Source: Craterostigma plantagineum | Taxonomy: Eukaryota; Streptophyta; Magnoliopsida; Lamiales; Linderniaceae | Direction of reading: 5' to 3' | DNA length: 64,000 nucleotides | NCBI GenBank assembly: GCA_027422505.1 | Contig: JAPQWV010000685.1 | Span: forward strand, 124,001-188,000 | In this document: piece by piece, positions 12,662 to 25,781 of the stretch | Position numbering within the stretch: the first letter of the stretch is position 1 | Layout: every line of letters begins with the position of its first letter | Program-made: the position numbers and the translations under genes | The notes under the pieces: model-generated | The model's input: only the letters and a program-made list of their open reading frames with translations | The model's database searches: none | Told to the model about the DNA's origin: nothing

Positions 12662-14962
12662 CTAAGTTAAAGCATTAAAGGTTGCTTCTTTATCTCAATT
12701 TTTTTTTTTCAATTTTTATGTGCAGAGTTATCAATTTCTGATCAATGGTTGAAAACCTGCAGGATTTAGAAAGGAAAGGAAGATGGGATTCTTTTAGCTT
12801 TGTTGATAAAGGCCAGAATTTGGAGGATGTCGTTTTGATTTCTGGGATGTGTGAAAGAGAACTGCTGTTAAAGCTTTCATGGGGTAAGCTAAGTTAAGAT
12901 GAGATGTAGAAGAAAGGTTTTCAGCTTAATAGGGAATGAAGATAAATGTTGTATTAGGTTTCTCTTGTTTCAAAAGGCCCACTGTTCATCGTTCTGTCGT
13001 AATTTTGTTTCATTTTCTAGAGAATCAATGTGCTTGCATTGTTCTGATTTCTGTTACAAGGATTATGATTTGGAAACATAATGAAGAACATGAATTTATC
13101 TTAACTTATAAGCTTTTGTGCTTTGCTGCTACTGAGGATGGTGGTGATATATAGATTTGTTTATGTAAGGAGAATGAAGATTTTTTATTGGTTTCTTGAT
13201 TCATCAATGATATTCGAGTTTAAAATATTGAATCTTTTCGAAATACAATTAAAAAGTTTGGCCTTGAATTAATGTTCTTTTCTGGCTTTCTTTACTGATC
13301 TGCTTCATTCTGGTTTGTGTGTGTGACAATAGGGCAGGACTTGCAGGTTTGAAATCATTTACCTGAAATTTATTGGTTTAATTTTGGAAGATCAAAGGTA
13401 TAAATATTGAATTTTGACCTAGCTATAGCATCTAGAGAAAATAAAACAGGTCAAAACTTCGCTAGAACGGAATTATTGACCTATTAAATTATATTTCATT
13501 TACGGGTTGGCCCATAAAACGTATCCTCAAATGACATGAAGCATCGTGGAAAATGTAGCAACACGATCTATCTTGTTATTAGTTATACTTAAAAAAAAGT
13601 ATTGTCTCACTTTATACAGAAACAAAAAAACAAAAATGACGAGATCACAATTTACAACAGATGCTATGTAATAAGTCATAATATGGAGTAAGAACATTGT
13701 TTAGCTTCAAACCGCTACTCTGTAATAGCTTAATTTTGTAGCTCAAAAGTTTGAATTACTGCATGTTGAATGTTGTTGAATATTGACCACCTAACAATAA
13801 TAATTGTCCTAATAATCCAAGCGAAAGTGCATACGAAATTCAGATTCAGCATACAACTACAGTCTTTAATTACCAGACTTGGAGAAAGAAAAACAGTTGA
13901 TTCTGTCGTTGTCCATCGAACACATTTCCACTGGAATTTTTATTGGTTTCAATGCGCTATCATTAAGTCGTACTTAAAAATCTAGCTAAGATTTCAAATA
14001 AGTCGATTTTCTTTTTCATAAATACTATTGTGACAATATTCAATTCCAACATTGTATCGAATACTCATTTTCAATAATTCAATTTATATTCAATACTTAG
14101 CACCATCGTGATATGAATATCATCACAGGAATATATATCAAGGTGATATGTCGTCACTGTGTTTTGAGACGATATTTTATTTTGCAGATCAATGTGATAT
14201 TGAAATATTATGTTTGTTTAATCAACATTGTATGTGTAAATGTTGTATTTAACCTTATATATTATTCAAATGAATTTTGTTAAGATTTCTACGTAATAAT
14301 AATTAATATCTGATTTTTAAGCATTGTGTAAATGTTGTATTTAACCCATAAACTAAAATATTTTAAAATTTTTAACTAGGTTAGCTATGTACTTAAAATA
14401 TAGATAGTTGTATATAAGGTAGAAACTTGAACTATGCAAAGAAAAGACATATTCACCATCTCTAAAGATTTTCTACTTTCCAACAATATTAAATCGAGAT
14501 CCTTTAATCTTTGATCATCAATCAAATGGCCCTTAAACTCCCTGAAATTGCCAACAATCAAAGACTTCGCTGAACCAAATCGATCAATGATTCATGTCAA
14601 TCATTGATAACTACATGAATGGTTATCCTCATCAAAGTGCGTCGATATAGGTTGATGAAGAATGGGCTTCAGACGAAGAATCTTAAACCCATTTGGGTTT
14701 TATGGAGCCTTCTAACACCTGAGGACCATAAAGAAATCGAGCTTGGCTTTCACCTTTCTAAGGGCTTTTCCGACATGCGTCTAATCTCTGCGCAATGGGT
14801 CAGAAATATTTCGGCGGATGAATGATTTGGTGCTGTAAAGATTCTATCTTTGGAGTCAATTGAGCCAAATTAAGCGTCGTGGTCCAAGCACTTTGAGTCC
14901 ACTAAGAATAATGGATCACATTGGAGTGACCGAATAACTAAAGTTAAATTAAATATACATGT
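12662..14962. other. 3' UTR of DUF1639 gene and intergenic
   Basis: The first several hundred bases are probably the DUF1639 3' UTR. The rest is AT-rich. A short ORF near 14619-14825 has no recognisable family and is interrupted on both sides, so I do not call a gene. Confidence 0.55.
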
Positions 14963-14970
14963 GTGCATAG

Positions 14971-15609
14971 CAATGGTTTAAAAGCGTGTTGCGCACTGCG
15001 TCGCGTTTTTGTTCCAACAGCGCGTAGCGTAAATAGCGTTGCGTATTGCGTGAGTATTTCGAGCAAGCCAATTTTAATAAGAAAAAATAACATCTATACT
15101 ATTTCGTCTCATATTTCAGAATTTATATTATATATTTATAAATTGAAACCCACATATTTTTACATATACTATTTTTTATATAGTGGTATCTTCCCATTTG
15201 CTAACTAAAATATGTTAAATATCAAAATATATAAGATATATATGTCATTTTGACCGTCATGAAATATGAATAAATTAGATGTGGTTATTTATTATTATAC
15301 ATAACTCACTAAAGTAAATTTGATTTCATAATTTAATGGGAATATGTAATAAAATTTAAAAATAAATAAAAAACAAAAAGAAAGGATTTATGATTGATAT
15401 TTGCCTTGGAAGTTGGAACAGCTACAGGCGGCTGCCACTTGATTTTCTTTTTAATTTGGTCTCGAGATTCGCTGCCATATCACATCACCTTCTTTGAAAC
15501 AAAATAAAAAAATTTAAAAAGAAAAATAAAAAAGTACGCTATTTTATTGCGCGTCGGAGCATTTCAATGAAAAAAAACGCCGCGCAATCGGACGCTTTTT
15601 AAAACACTG
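14971..15609. mobile_element. Non-autonomous hAT-type element with perfect 8-bp TSD
   Basis: Ends are CAATGGTTTAAAAGCG on the left and the complement of CAGTGTTTTAAAAAGCG on the right. It is flanked by exact 8-base duplications GTGCATAG at 14963-14970 and 15610-15617. The subterminal zones are rich in 'GCG' words and the interior is AT-rich with no transposase. The CA[AG]TG start and 8-bp duplication are hAT hallmarks. Confidence 0.9.
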
Positions 15610-15617
15610 GTGCATAG

Positions 15618-18139
15618 TACACTGCCGTCATCAAGTAACAGATAGATAGACATGATATGATGATAATATAAGTACAAGTCTATCGGAAAGTGATGTTTAG
15701 CATATGATAATATATACATGTTTATTCAACACTCATGTTATAACTTTGCATGCTCTTCTAGTCATTGATGAGAGGTGAGGAGTCACTTTCGTATTGAATT
15801 TTGGATCTGAGTCTCCACGTTTTCAACCATCAAACTTGGGTCCTTTTGTCTACACCAATATTCATACACTACTACTACTTCATATTTTATCAGTAGTTTC
15901 TGCTTACATATTCACATACTAACTTACATATCCCAGTTTTAGATGCAGAAAAAATGTACATGTTTTGCTCAGTTGACTTAGTGTTGAGACTTGAGAGTAA
16001 CAATCTTGCATACCACATCCAATTGATTGTGAAATTTCACCGACACAACAAAATGAAAATAGTAAATTTCCAAGGCAACGCAACGACGCACTATATTTTA
16101 TCATCCTCCAATAAATTTGAAACAAAGTTTGGCTTTGCAGCATCTTTGGTGCTTTCTGTTATCGTTATAATCGATAATGATAATTGTTATTACATAGATT
16201 TAAGTTGTATAAAATAATAATAAAAAGGTCAAGTTTGTTTGTTTATATTTACTTAAACGGTTAGTAATTTGCGTCTTTATAGTTTTTAATCCAAATATTT
16301 CACATTAAGTTTGTTGTATAATTCTTATCTTTTCAATTAAGAATTAAAACTGCGCAAAAACAGCACAAAGCAAAGATCTCAAATGAATTCCTAACCGTAT
16401 TAGAGCAGCTTTAAACAAACAAAACAAATACAGCCACCACGCTCTATATATATATATTAACGGAGTCTACAACGAATAGGGATTTCGACTTTTGCTGTCG
16501 TATTGTATTATATATATATAATATATATCATTAATTGTTTGGATTTTAATTGAATGGGTTAACTTTTATAATTTATAGTGATATGATCTGCACTGCATTT
16601 AGAGAACAACAAATCATGCTGCAGGAAAATATCCACTTCGAAAACCCTAACTTCTGTGTTTCTGAATTTAATATACAATAAGATTTTCTTTTGTTATAGA
16701 TACAAAGTCAAATTTAAAATAAGATTCGGTCGATGTAAGAAAACTATGGCTAGCTAAGTAGGCTTAAACCTACTCAGTCAAGTCTATTTGAAAAAACATA
16801 CGAGCTGAGTTGACCTGCCAATTAAAGCGTGTATATGTCCATTGATCGACATCCTATTTTTGTTACTCATTTCACCTTCATTTTTTGCAGCTTTTAGCCG
16901 AAACTCTTCTTTTGATTTTTAGATCTGCAATATAATATTACTATATTTTCCTTTTGTCGTCTCCCGAATCCTAATTTTAATATGAAGATCCAGATATTGA
17001 CTGGCAAATCTCTTGTACCATGGTCGGCATTCCACTATCTTATTCTCGACGTATTTTTTCTTCTGATATTATCTGCTTATATATAACGGTTTGTATAAGA
17101 ATTGACATTATATTTCTGGGTGATGTAATATAACTCCAACTAGGAGATATTTCAAAAGTGAAAGTAGAAATAATGTGAAATTTTCATGGCAAACAATGTG
17201 GGAATGGGATAATCGTGGTATTACGGTTTGCCAAATTCTTTTACATAACAGCGATATGACTTAAAAATACTCCAAGTTGTGAGGCAAAAGAACATTATTC
17301 GATTATTTGGCTCTCGAATGATCTCTGAACAATAAATAGGCTCAACTATTTTTTGTTCGGTTTGGAGAATAGTATAAATAATCACAACACAAGTTTTGTT
17401 CGGTTTGAGATGCTTACCCTGTAGATATGGGGTATAGTATAGTGATCAAGAATTGATTTAGAGTAGAAAACAAAAACAAAAACACCATAGTACAAGTCGG
17501 CAAATAGGGTTTGGCTACTTTATCATCATATACTTGTGTAACACATTTCCAATTCATAGTATTAACAGTTAATTTTAAAAATAATACAGTTGGTACAGTT
17601 CTTTTACTCTATCACATAAACTCTATTTGTTAAAAATGTGTGTACTCTAGAACTAGAGTTTCTTTGCTAATTAATCAATACAATATTTGTGTTATATATA
17701 TAAGAGTCTCATTGGAGTACTTGAAACATACTGTGTTTAACGCAAAAATAAAGTACCCGTTGGAGATGCTCTAATCCACACAATATTAATGTTAAATATA
17801 GAGTCTGATTACTGTAGAGTTCGTACTCTAATTGTCGCAAAAATAAAGTACCATTGGAGATCTCTAATAATAACATCCGTTTAGACACTATAATAAATAT
17901 CACAAACCAGTGAAAAAATCCAGGAAAAAAATCCCCTCTTGCATCCCAGATTTGTCTTCTTGTTTGGATTCATTAACACTCATGCATCACCATCAAGTAG
18001 AAAAACAAGAAAGGAAAAACGACAGATTTGTACCGAAAAGTGAGACCCATCATAATACAAACAACAAACACGTTGTGTCCCATTAGTCTTCTTCTTTATT
18101 ATCGTTTGGATTTATCGATCTATCTCCCAATACCCCACT
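15618..18139. other. AT-rich intergenic, no gene seen
   Basis: Non-coding, with short TA runs near 16450 and 16510 and a direct repeat at 17743-17872. The 3' UTR of the convergent C2H2 gene occupies the right end. Confidence 0.55.
17743..17872. repeat. Direct repeat of a MITE-like terminus
   Basis: The block 'gcaaaaataaagtacc' followed by 'ttggagat' and 'ctctaat' occurs at about 17743-17774 and again at about 17837-17870. 'ttggagatgctcta'-type sequence is a frequent end of plant TIR elements. Confidence 0.5.
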
Positions 18140-19244
18140 TCAACCCTCTTCTCTAACACCAGCATTGTTATCATTATTGGCCGGCGAAGAACCAAAGAAC
18201 ATGTAATTATTATGGTCAACATCGTTGACCTGCGGCGGTGTTTGGTACTGAGACGATGGGTAAGAAAGAATATGCGGTGGATGAGTTGAATATATGAACG
18301 GCGGCGGCGGTATGTTTGTTGGGTAACAGTCTTGCTGTGTAAATTGACCTAAATTGTTTGAATAAAAGCCCTAATTGTGAGTAGGTGTCTAGACAACAAT
18401 AAGAATTTACATGGGAAGGTCGAAATAATAACTTAGTCCACTGATTAAAAGGTTTATTACCTTGGCATATAACTCAAGTGAGCATTAGGTGCCATATCGT
18501 TAGTGAAGACAAGTTGGCGAGCCTTGTTCAAGGTTTCTGTCTCCCTCTCTGCGAAAGAAATAGGAAACAAGAAAATATATAATCAATCAATCCCTTATTA
18601 GCTGGATAACTAAGTATGCTAAAAAAATCCATGAGAAACATGCATGCAACATAGTTGGTTATTACACAGTTATTTGATTTGTGAAAAGACAAGAAGACAT
18701 GACTACTACTACCTTGGCGATGGCGATTCATGTGTCCGCCAAGTGCTTGAGATTTGCAGAACTTTAGGGAACAAAACCTGCATTCGTAGACCTTATTCTC
18801 CTCATCAGCAATATCTTCTTCTTCTTTAGCAGATCCCTTTGATGATGAGCCGTTTTTCTTTCTTCTGCTGTTGTAGCCTACTGTGACTGGTTGTTTCACC
18901 AATAATGCATCTTTTTTTGAGACCCTTTTTCTTTGCTTTTCATTTTTTTTAAAACAATAAACCCTAACCCTAAAAATAAAATAACCTCAACCTCATTCCA
19001 TAGTGGGTTTTCGTATTGTTAAATCAAGAAATCCTTGAAAAATGCTGCCAGAGACAAGAAATGGGAAGGCAAAATCTTGAAAGAAAATGTCGTCAAAAAA
19101 GAAGCTTTGAAACGTGTGATAGCCAAAATGCAACAACAGTGAAAATCTTGACACTATCCTCACACATGTTCTTAAACTGGGGATCCAAAAGATTAACAGA
19201 AGTGCATAAGAGCATTCGTGTTTCGTGTTTGGCAGAACATATAT

Positions 19245-19296
<52 letters not shown>

Positions 19297-19567
19297 CGTT
19301 CAGCACCAACTACTAGGTAAATAAGCATATATACCAGCAGATGAAGAGCTATCATCTGAGGCTTCTTTACCATCTCTGCTGTAATCTTCTGGTAATATAT
19401 TAAGGTCTAACGGATTACCTTCACTTCTCCTGAAATTAAAAGAAAAAGAAAAGGACTTTATTTTAAATCAACCAAGAAACGTTATAGAATTAGCTATATT
19501 TAAATATCAGAAGAGTGGGATATTCATTGTAAGATCTTTTGTGGGGTGAGGTCTAAGGTACGTACAT
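18140..19567 (-). CDS. Single C2H2 zinc-finger transcription factor, JAGGED/STAMENLESS1 type
   Basis: Predicted nuclear regulator of lateral-organ growth. The finger YECRFCSLKFCKSQALGGHM with the QALGGH signature is followed by NRHRQERETETLNKARQLVF, specific to the JAG/NUB/STAMENLESS group. Exons on the minus strand: 19567-19566 (the AT of the start codon plus 5' UTR), about 19418-19336, 18880-18713, 18548-18461 and 18370-18140. Joining AT to the next exon's first G gives ATG and then RSEGNPLDLNILPEDYS, the family N-terminus with an EAR-like DLNxLP motif. The start codon is therefore split by an intron. The last junction is out of phase by one base with the plausible C-terminal frame (GFYSNNLGQFTQQDCYP ... 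to TGA at 18142-18140), so the C-terminus is uncertain. TATATA lies upstream at about 19676-19683. Confidence 0.88.
19250..19294. repeat. (TA)n microsatellite in C2H2 gene intron
   Basis: About 22 TA units within the intron between the N-terminal exon and the zinc-finger exon. Confidence 0.95.
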
Positions 19568-19699
19568 AGAATTGAACACTTAGAGAGAGCAAATATTTAT
19601 GTGTGGAGGCGATGGATTTGTAGTAGAAGAGGACCAAACGCTGGAACTGAAAGTGTCGTTGTTTGTGTTGAAGTTATATATAGATAGTTGAGTGTCGGA

Positions 19700-20207
19700 G
19701 TTAAGTTCAAAGTTTATTTTTTATTTTTTTTTCAGTTTTCCATTTTATTCATTTATGAATCTTTTTCATCACTTTATTTCTCTAACTCTCTAGCATTGAA
19801 AGATAATAAAAAGACAGAAGTCTCGTGACTACATTAACTGAAAAGTACATGCTTTACAAGAAGGGTTTTGTGTTATGAGAGGAACGTTGTTGCTTTTTAT
19901 ATATATCTTTGTTTTTTTCTCGACGGCTATGTTATATAGGTGTTAAAATAGGGTTTTCATTACCTTACACCTAGCAGAGGCCCTGTATATGTTATTGCAT
20001 ATACGCAAGTACAAAAATGTTGATGACTTTTTCAATCTTGTTGACGCAGTTTATGCAGAAACGAGTTGATTTTGATCTCTTCAAAATTTCCATTAGAATG
20101 ACACACATAATTCATTGGAATATCTATCCTATGTATTTTGGTTATGTAATCTGTTTTTATATCAAATAGTATATATATTATGTATTTAGGTTATGTAGTT
20201 GAGTATT
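19700..20207. other. Upstream region of the C2H2 gene, no gene seen
   Basis: AT-rich promoter-side sequence with no ORF of note. Confidence 0.5.
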
Positions 20208-20405
20208 GTTATGGTGCTCACCTTGCATGGGCACCTTCGTGAGCACCAACCACATCAACGTGCCAAATCAGCATAAGATATGATGTTTTATTGATCTATA
20301 ACCTATACATGTGATTAATGAACCCGTCGGGAGTTGATTTGGCATGTTGACGTGGCACAAAAAAATGCCACACAACAGGTGCCCACGTAAGGTGAACACC
20401 ATAAC
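20208..20405. mobile_element. 198-bp TIR MITE
   Basis: The ends are long, near-perfect inverted repeats: GTTATGGTGCTCACCTT on the left against the complement of GTTATGGTGTTCACCTT on the right, extending into a shared GGGCACCT. The flanking ATT on each side may be a 3-bp duplication. The interior is non-coding. A fragment of the same family (the 'aaatcagcataa ... ttattgatctataacct' core) recurs at about 54800-54860. Confidence 0.85.
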
Positions 20406-20824
20406 ATTTCTAGTAGTATATATATATATATATATTTAAACTTGTTGAATAAATGCGACTACGGATGCACCTTAAATCAAAAATATCTAATTAGAAATTC
20501 CCCTAAATTATTTGGCAAGAAAGTGCACAAGCGATCGCCATATTTAATCCAAGCCCAATATTGTCTAATCAAGAGTATAACACATACACCACGAACGTCG
20601 AACGATACGATTTATTGATTTAGGTGTTGATTTCTTTGAGGTACTACTGTGTAATATTAACCAAGCAATTACAAACTCTGAATATCATGTACGACTGGCC
20701 CATGTGACAATTAATGGGTTGTGGTTTCAGTTATTCCATTAGGCCATTTATTATTGGGCTATATATTAGTTGTACATATATAATTATTTCTGGGACTAAT
20801 TAGCAATGCGACAGAATCGAATCA

Positions 20825-20976
20825 TTATGGAGAGAGTATATTTTATGTCCAAATCTATCGTCATTTAGAGGTGAAGTTATCAACACTGTATTATATCTTA
20901 TCAATAAACTAACTTCATCATTTGGATTATTCAAGGTTTAAGAAAACGAAGTTTGGAAAAATACACTCCAGGATAT
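20825..20976. repeat. Left part of a duplicated segment interrupted by the copia element
   Basis: This stretch plus 26243-26330 (together, without the copia element) aligns with 26565-26755. Shared words include 'gagagtatatttt', 'cttcatcatttgga', 'gaa?g[ta]gaagt[ct]tggaaaaa', 'gggtaatcgt[ac]aaca' and 'gagctaagctaa'. Identity is moderate, so the duplication is old. Confidence 0.65.
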
Positions 20977-21439
20977 TGTGGAGAAAGCAAGACAAATCAA
21001 ATTAGAATTCTCTAATGATAAAGCCTATGTAGTCTAAGGATAAGAATTCAATATTATAATCATTAGTGAGGTAAGCAATGACATACATATTATTGTCATT
21101 AAGCTAAACCTTTAGCCTATAAATAGGCTTACTACATTCATTAGAAAACACACCAAAAAACACCAAAGAAAGAAAAGAAGAGAGAGAGGGAGAAAGAAAG
21201 AAAAAAAAAAAAAATAGAGGGTTTGTTCGGTATTTGCTCCAACAATAAAGAGAGATAGTGTGTATTTTCTCCTTTATAGATTGAGAGGTTGTAACCCCTG
21301 TTTTTACCCCAGTAATAAATTTCTACCTCGCCCGTGGTTTTTTTACCCCAAGTTAAAAAGGGGTTTTCCACGTAAATTCCCGTGTTCCATTTATCCTCAC
21401 AGTCATTTCCAATTTCATTAAGCTGTCCATTTCGCAACA
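20977..21439 (+). repeat. 5' LTR of the copia element
   Basis: 463 bases bounded by TG and CA. A TATAAATA box at 21118-21125 and an AATAAA-type signal further on fit U3 and R functions. Confidence 0.92.
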
Positions 21440-21441
21440 AG

Positions 21442-21454
21442 TGGTATCAGAGCC
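21442..21454 (+). other. Primer-binding site of the copia element
   Basis: TGGTATCAGAGCC, two bases after the 5' LTR, complementary to the 3' end of initiator tRNA-Met, the standard copia primer. Confidence 0.93.
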
Positions 21455-21767
21455 AACCCTGATTGATATTCCAATTATGCTCTGTGGTTGCAGCTTTATT
21501 TGATCTTCCACATCAGAAAGGATATCGAAAAGGTTTATCGTTACGGAAGAGTTTTTTGGCAAGTCGTGGTAATAGACTGTGTAAGTAAGTTCTGTCTAGG
21601 TGGCTGGTGCCAAGCGGGACACATAGTGACCCCACCAGATCTCATCTGGGAATTTACTTAGAAGGTAATTTGTCTTGAAAGCTGGTCGCTACCCTTTCTG
21701 CAAATTATCTGATCAGTACTATTTGGCTGGACTGTCGAATTTCTCCGACGATAGCGACGTGGGAAAA

Positions 21768-24700
21768 ATGGCAGCTAAAAATGAAATTGAGAATTCAACG
21801 GGAAAACTACTCACTGTGGAAAATGAGGATAAAGGCAATTTACTCAAAGAAAATTGTCTGGAGGCGCTCACTGGCAGACCAACAACTATTGTTAGTGATG
21901 CCAAATGGAGGAAGATAGACGGGAGAGCCATCGCCAATATTCATCTAGCATTAGCAGATGACATATTATCAAGCGTTGAAGAGAAAGCTAGTGCGAAAGA
22001 AATCTGGGATCATCTAGAGAAGCTGTATCAAGTCAAGTCACTCCACAGCCGAATTTTTCTGAAAAGAAAATTATATCATCTACGAATGGAAGAATCGTCT
22101 TCAATGACCGAGCACATCAACAAGTTGAATACTCTATTCTCTCAACTTAAAGACTTGGACTACAAAATAGAGCCAAGTGAACGTGCTGAGCTTCTACTGC
22201 AAAGCCTGCCAGACTCCTATGATCAACTCGTCATCAATCTGAGCAACAACCAAGCTGCGGGGAAACTTATCTTCGACAATATTGCAGCTGCGGTTCTCGA
22301 AGAAGAAAGTCGGCGCAATAACAAAGAAGACAAGTTGATAACGTCCCAACAGGCGGAAGCATTGCAGTAACGAGGGCAAGATCAGGAGCACGTGGTCCAA
22401 ACATGAATCGAAAACGGCCAAGACCCGGAGAGTCTGGTCCAAGTGGGAGTCAAAAACGGCAAAGCCTTGTTACAAAAAATAAGAAGGTTATAAAATGTTA
22501 CCACTGTGGCAAGAAAGGTCATCTAAAGAAAGATTGTTGGGATCTAAATAAAAATCCCAATGCCCAAGGAAATGCCGCCAACACTACCGACGATGGAATT
22601 GCCTTGGTGTGTGAAGCCGCAACCACTATCGCTGAAAATGGAAGATTCAACGACGTGTGGCTCATGGACTCAGCAGCTATTTCCACATGACCTCTCGAAG
22701 GAATGGTTTCATCAATACGAGCCAACTTTTGGAGGGTATGTCTACAGCTGCAATGACCAAACGCTGAAGATTGTCGGGGTCGGTACGATTCAAATAAAGA
22801 TGTACGATGGCACTGTGCGTACCATCCATGCTGTCCGACATGTGGAGGGCTTGAAGAAAAATCTGTTGTCCGTGGGGCAACTGGATGATCTTGGTTTCAA
22901 AATTGAATTGGAGAATAAAATCATGAAGGTCTCCAAAGGAGCACTGATAGTGATGAAGGGAGAAAAGATAGCTGCAAATTTATACAAGCTGAAGGGAGAG
23001 ACTCTGCAAGAAGGGCAAGCATCTGTTGCTACGACAAGTTCAAATGAAAAGTCTACAATAACTTGGCACAAGAAACTTGGTCATATGTCTGAACAAGGCA
23101 TGAAAATTCTTGCGCAAAAGAATCTACTTCCTGGTCTCACGACTGTGACGCTACCATTCTGCGAGCATTGTATTGTGAGCAAGCAGCATCGCCTGAAGTT
23201 CTCCACTTCAAATTCTAGAAGCAAAGGAATTCTAGAATTGATCCACTCTGATGTATGGCAAGCACCAGTTGCATCCCTGGGAGGAGCCAGCTACTTCGTA
23301 TCATTCATAGACGACTACTCCAGGAGATGCTGGGTGTACCCAATCAAAAAGAAGGATGACGTGCTCCTACCTTCAAAACTTATAAGGCGCGAGTTGAACT
23401 TGAAACCGGAAGAAAGATCAAGTGTCTCCGGTCAGATAATGGAGGGGAATATATTGGCAAAGAATTCACTGAATTTTGCAAAGGTGCGGGCATCAGAAGA
23501 CAGTTCACCACGGCGTACACTCCACAACAGAAGGAGTGGCAGAGCGGTTGAATAGGACCCTGTTGGAAAGAACAAGGGCTATGTTGAGAACTGCGGGCCT
23601 GGAAAAGAAATTCTGGGCGGAAGCGGTCTGTACTGCCTGTTATGTGGTGAATCGGGCCCCATCTACTGCAATAGAGATGCGGACACCGATGGAAATGTGG
23701 ACTGGCGCACCTGCAGACTATTCAAACCTCCATATATTTGGAAGTTCAACATACGCGATGTACCACAACCAAGAAACGACAAAGTTGGATCCAAAGTCCA
23801 GGAAATGTTTGTTCTTGGGGTACGCTGAAGGGGTAAAGGGTATCGCTTGTGGGATCTCACTAACCACAAAGTGATTATCAGTAGAGATGTTATCTTTCTG
23901 GAAGATAGCAATGAGGAGCAAGTCGATAATGATAGCAGTTCAAAAGGCGTGACAAAGACTACGCCGTGAAAAGAAAATTGGAGCAATATAATTCTTCTGA
24001 AGCTGAACCGGCGCACGAAGAGCTCGACCCAGTCGAATCTGAAGTACCGGAACTCTGGCGGTCATCACGCGAGCGTAGGCCGCCAAGTTGGCACTCAGAT
24101 TATGAGATAGAGAGCAATCTTGCATACTGTTTTCTAACTGAGGATGGAGAGCCAACCACTTTCCAAGAAGCACTGAATAATTCAGATGCGGGTCAGTGGA
24201 TTTCGGCAATGCAAGAGGAAATGGAAGCTCTCTATAAAAATAAGACATGGGAGTTGGTGCCATTACCGCAAGGAAGGAAACCCATTGGCAACAAATGGGT
24301 GTACAAAATCAAACGGAATGGTGATGACCAGGTAGAGCGTTACCGTGCTAGACTGGTTGTCAAAGGATATGCTCAGAAAGAAGGGATCGACTTCAACGAA
24401 ATTTTCTCACCGTGGTACGACTTACAACAGTCAGGGTGGTCTTGTCAATGTGTGCTACATTCGACTTGCATCTTGAGCAGTTGGATGTAAAAACAGCTTT
24501 TCTCCATGGTAACCTGGATGAAGAAATATATATGCTTCAACCAGAAGGTTTCGAGGAACAAGGAAAAGAAGATCTGGTTTGCAGACTGATCAATCTCTCT
24601 ACGGGCTCAAACAAGCACCTCGATGCTGGTATAAGAGATTTGACTCCTTCATAATGAGTCTTGGCTACAACAGGCTATATTCAGATCCTTGTGCATATTT

Positions 24701-25728
24701 CAAGAGATTTGGCGATGACGATTTCATCATGTTGCTGTTGTACGTCGACGATATGCTGGTGGCAGGACCCAACAAAGGTCGTATCGCCGACTTAAAGACT
24801 CAACTGGCTAGTGAATTCGAAATGAAGGACTTGGGACCGGCAAACAAAATCCTTGGTGTGCAAATATCTCGAGACAGAAGCAAGCGGAAGATTTGGCTTT
24901 CCCAAAAGAATTATTTGAAGAAAATCTTGCGGAGGTTCAACATGCAAGACAGTAAGCCAATATATACTCCTCTTGCTACTAATTTCAAGCTATCCTCCGA
25001 GATGTGTCCTACTGATGAAGATGAGAGGATAGAGATGTCTCGACTGCCATATGCATCGGCGGTAGGAAGTCTAATGTTCGCAATGATCTGTACCAGACCA
25101 GACATTGCTCATGCAGTGGGAGTTGTTAGCCGATACATGTCCAACCCAGGTCGGGAGCACTGGAGTGCTGTTAAAAGGATTCTCAGATATATCAAGGGAA
25201 CCTCGGATCTTGCCTTATGTTACGGAGGTACAGATTTTACTGTCCATGGTTTTGTTGATGCAGATTATGCAGGTGAACTTGATAAAAGCAGATCCACAAC
25301 CGGATATGTGTTCAATCTTGCTGGCGGTGCTGTAAGCTGGGTTTCAAAACTGCAGTCCATTGTTGTAACATCAACAACGGAAGCAGAATATGTCGCAGCT
25401 ACGCAAGCCAGTAAAGAGGCAATATGGTTGAAGATGTTGCTGGAAGAACTCGGCCACAAACAGGAGAAAAATTGTTCTCTATTGTGATAGCCAGAGTGCA
25501 TTGCATCTTGCAAGGAATCCAGCATATCATTCAAGGACCAAACACATCCGGGTCCAATTCCACTTTGTTCGTGAACAAGTCGAAGAGGGGACTGTGGACA
25601 TGCAAAAAGTTCACACTGCGGATAATCTGGCAGACTACCTGACCAAAGCAATTCTTGTGGGCAAGTTTATGTGGTGTCGTTCCTCATGCGGATTGACCGA
25701 GCATAAGCAACATACAATGGCGAGCTAG
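21768..25728 (+). pseudogene. copia gag-pol, interrupted by several frame breaks
   Basis: The gag ATG at 21768 opens a UBN2/DUF4219-like capsid region. The zinc knuckle CYHCGKKGHLKKDC is at about 22497-22540 in another frame. Protease lies near 22660, the integrase zinc region near 23060-23200 and the core after it. RT shows the YVDD box at about 24742 and the RNase H region runs to 25728. Frame changes occur in the first ~100 bases of gag, near 22370, near 22680, near 23370, near 23540, near 24415, near 24590 and near 25470. Most are single missing bases, but the change near 25470 looks like one extra A. Confidence 0.9.
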
Positions 25729-25781
25729 AAGAATGGTGTGAAGATCTGATTGTGCTTCAATCAAATCTTCAAGTGGGAGAT

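Noticed and set aside
14619..14825. 68-codon ORF as a possible gene fragment
   Set aside because: No recognisable domain, no splice context, and stops on both sides in an AT-rich region. A faint likeness to a DUF1685-type motif was too weak.
18957..18973. Telomere-like 'aaccctaaccctaa' (telobox or interstitial telomere)
   Set aside because: Two units only, inside an intron of the C2H2 gene; too short for an interstitial telomere and not in a promoter position.
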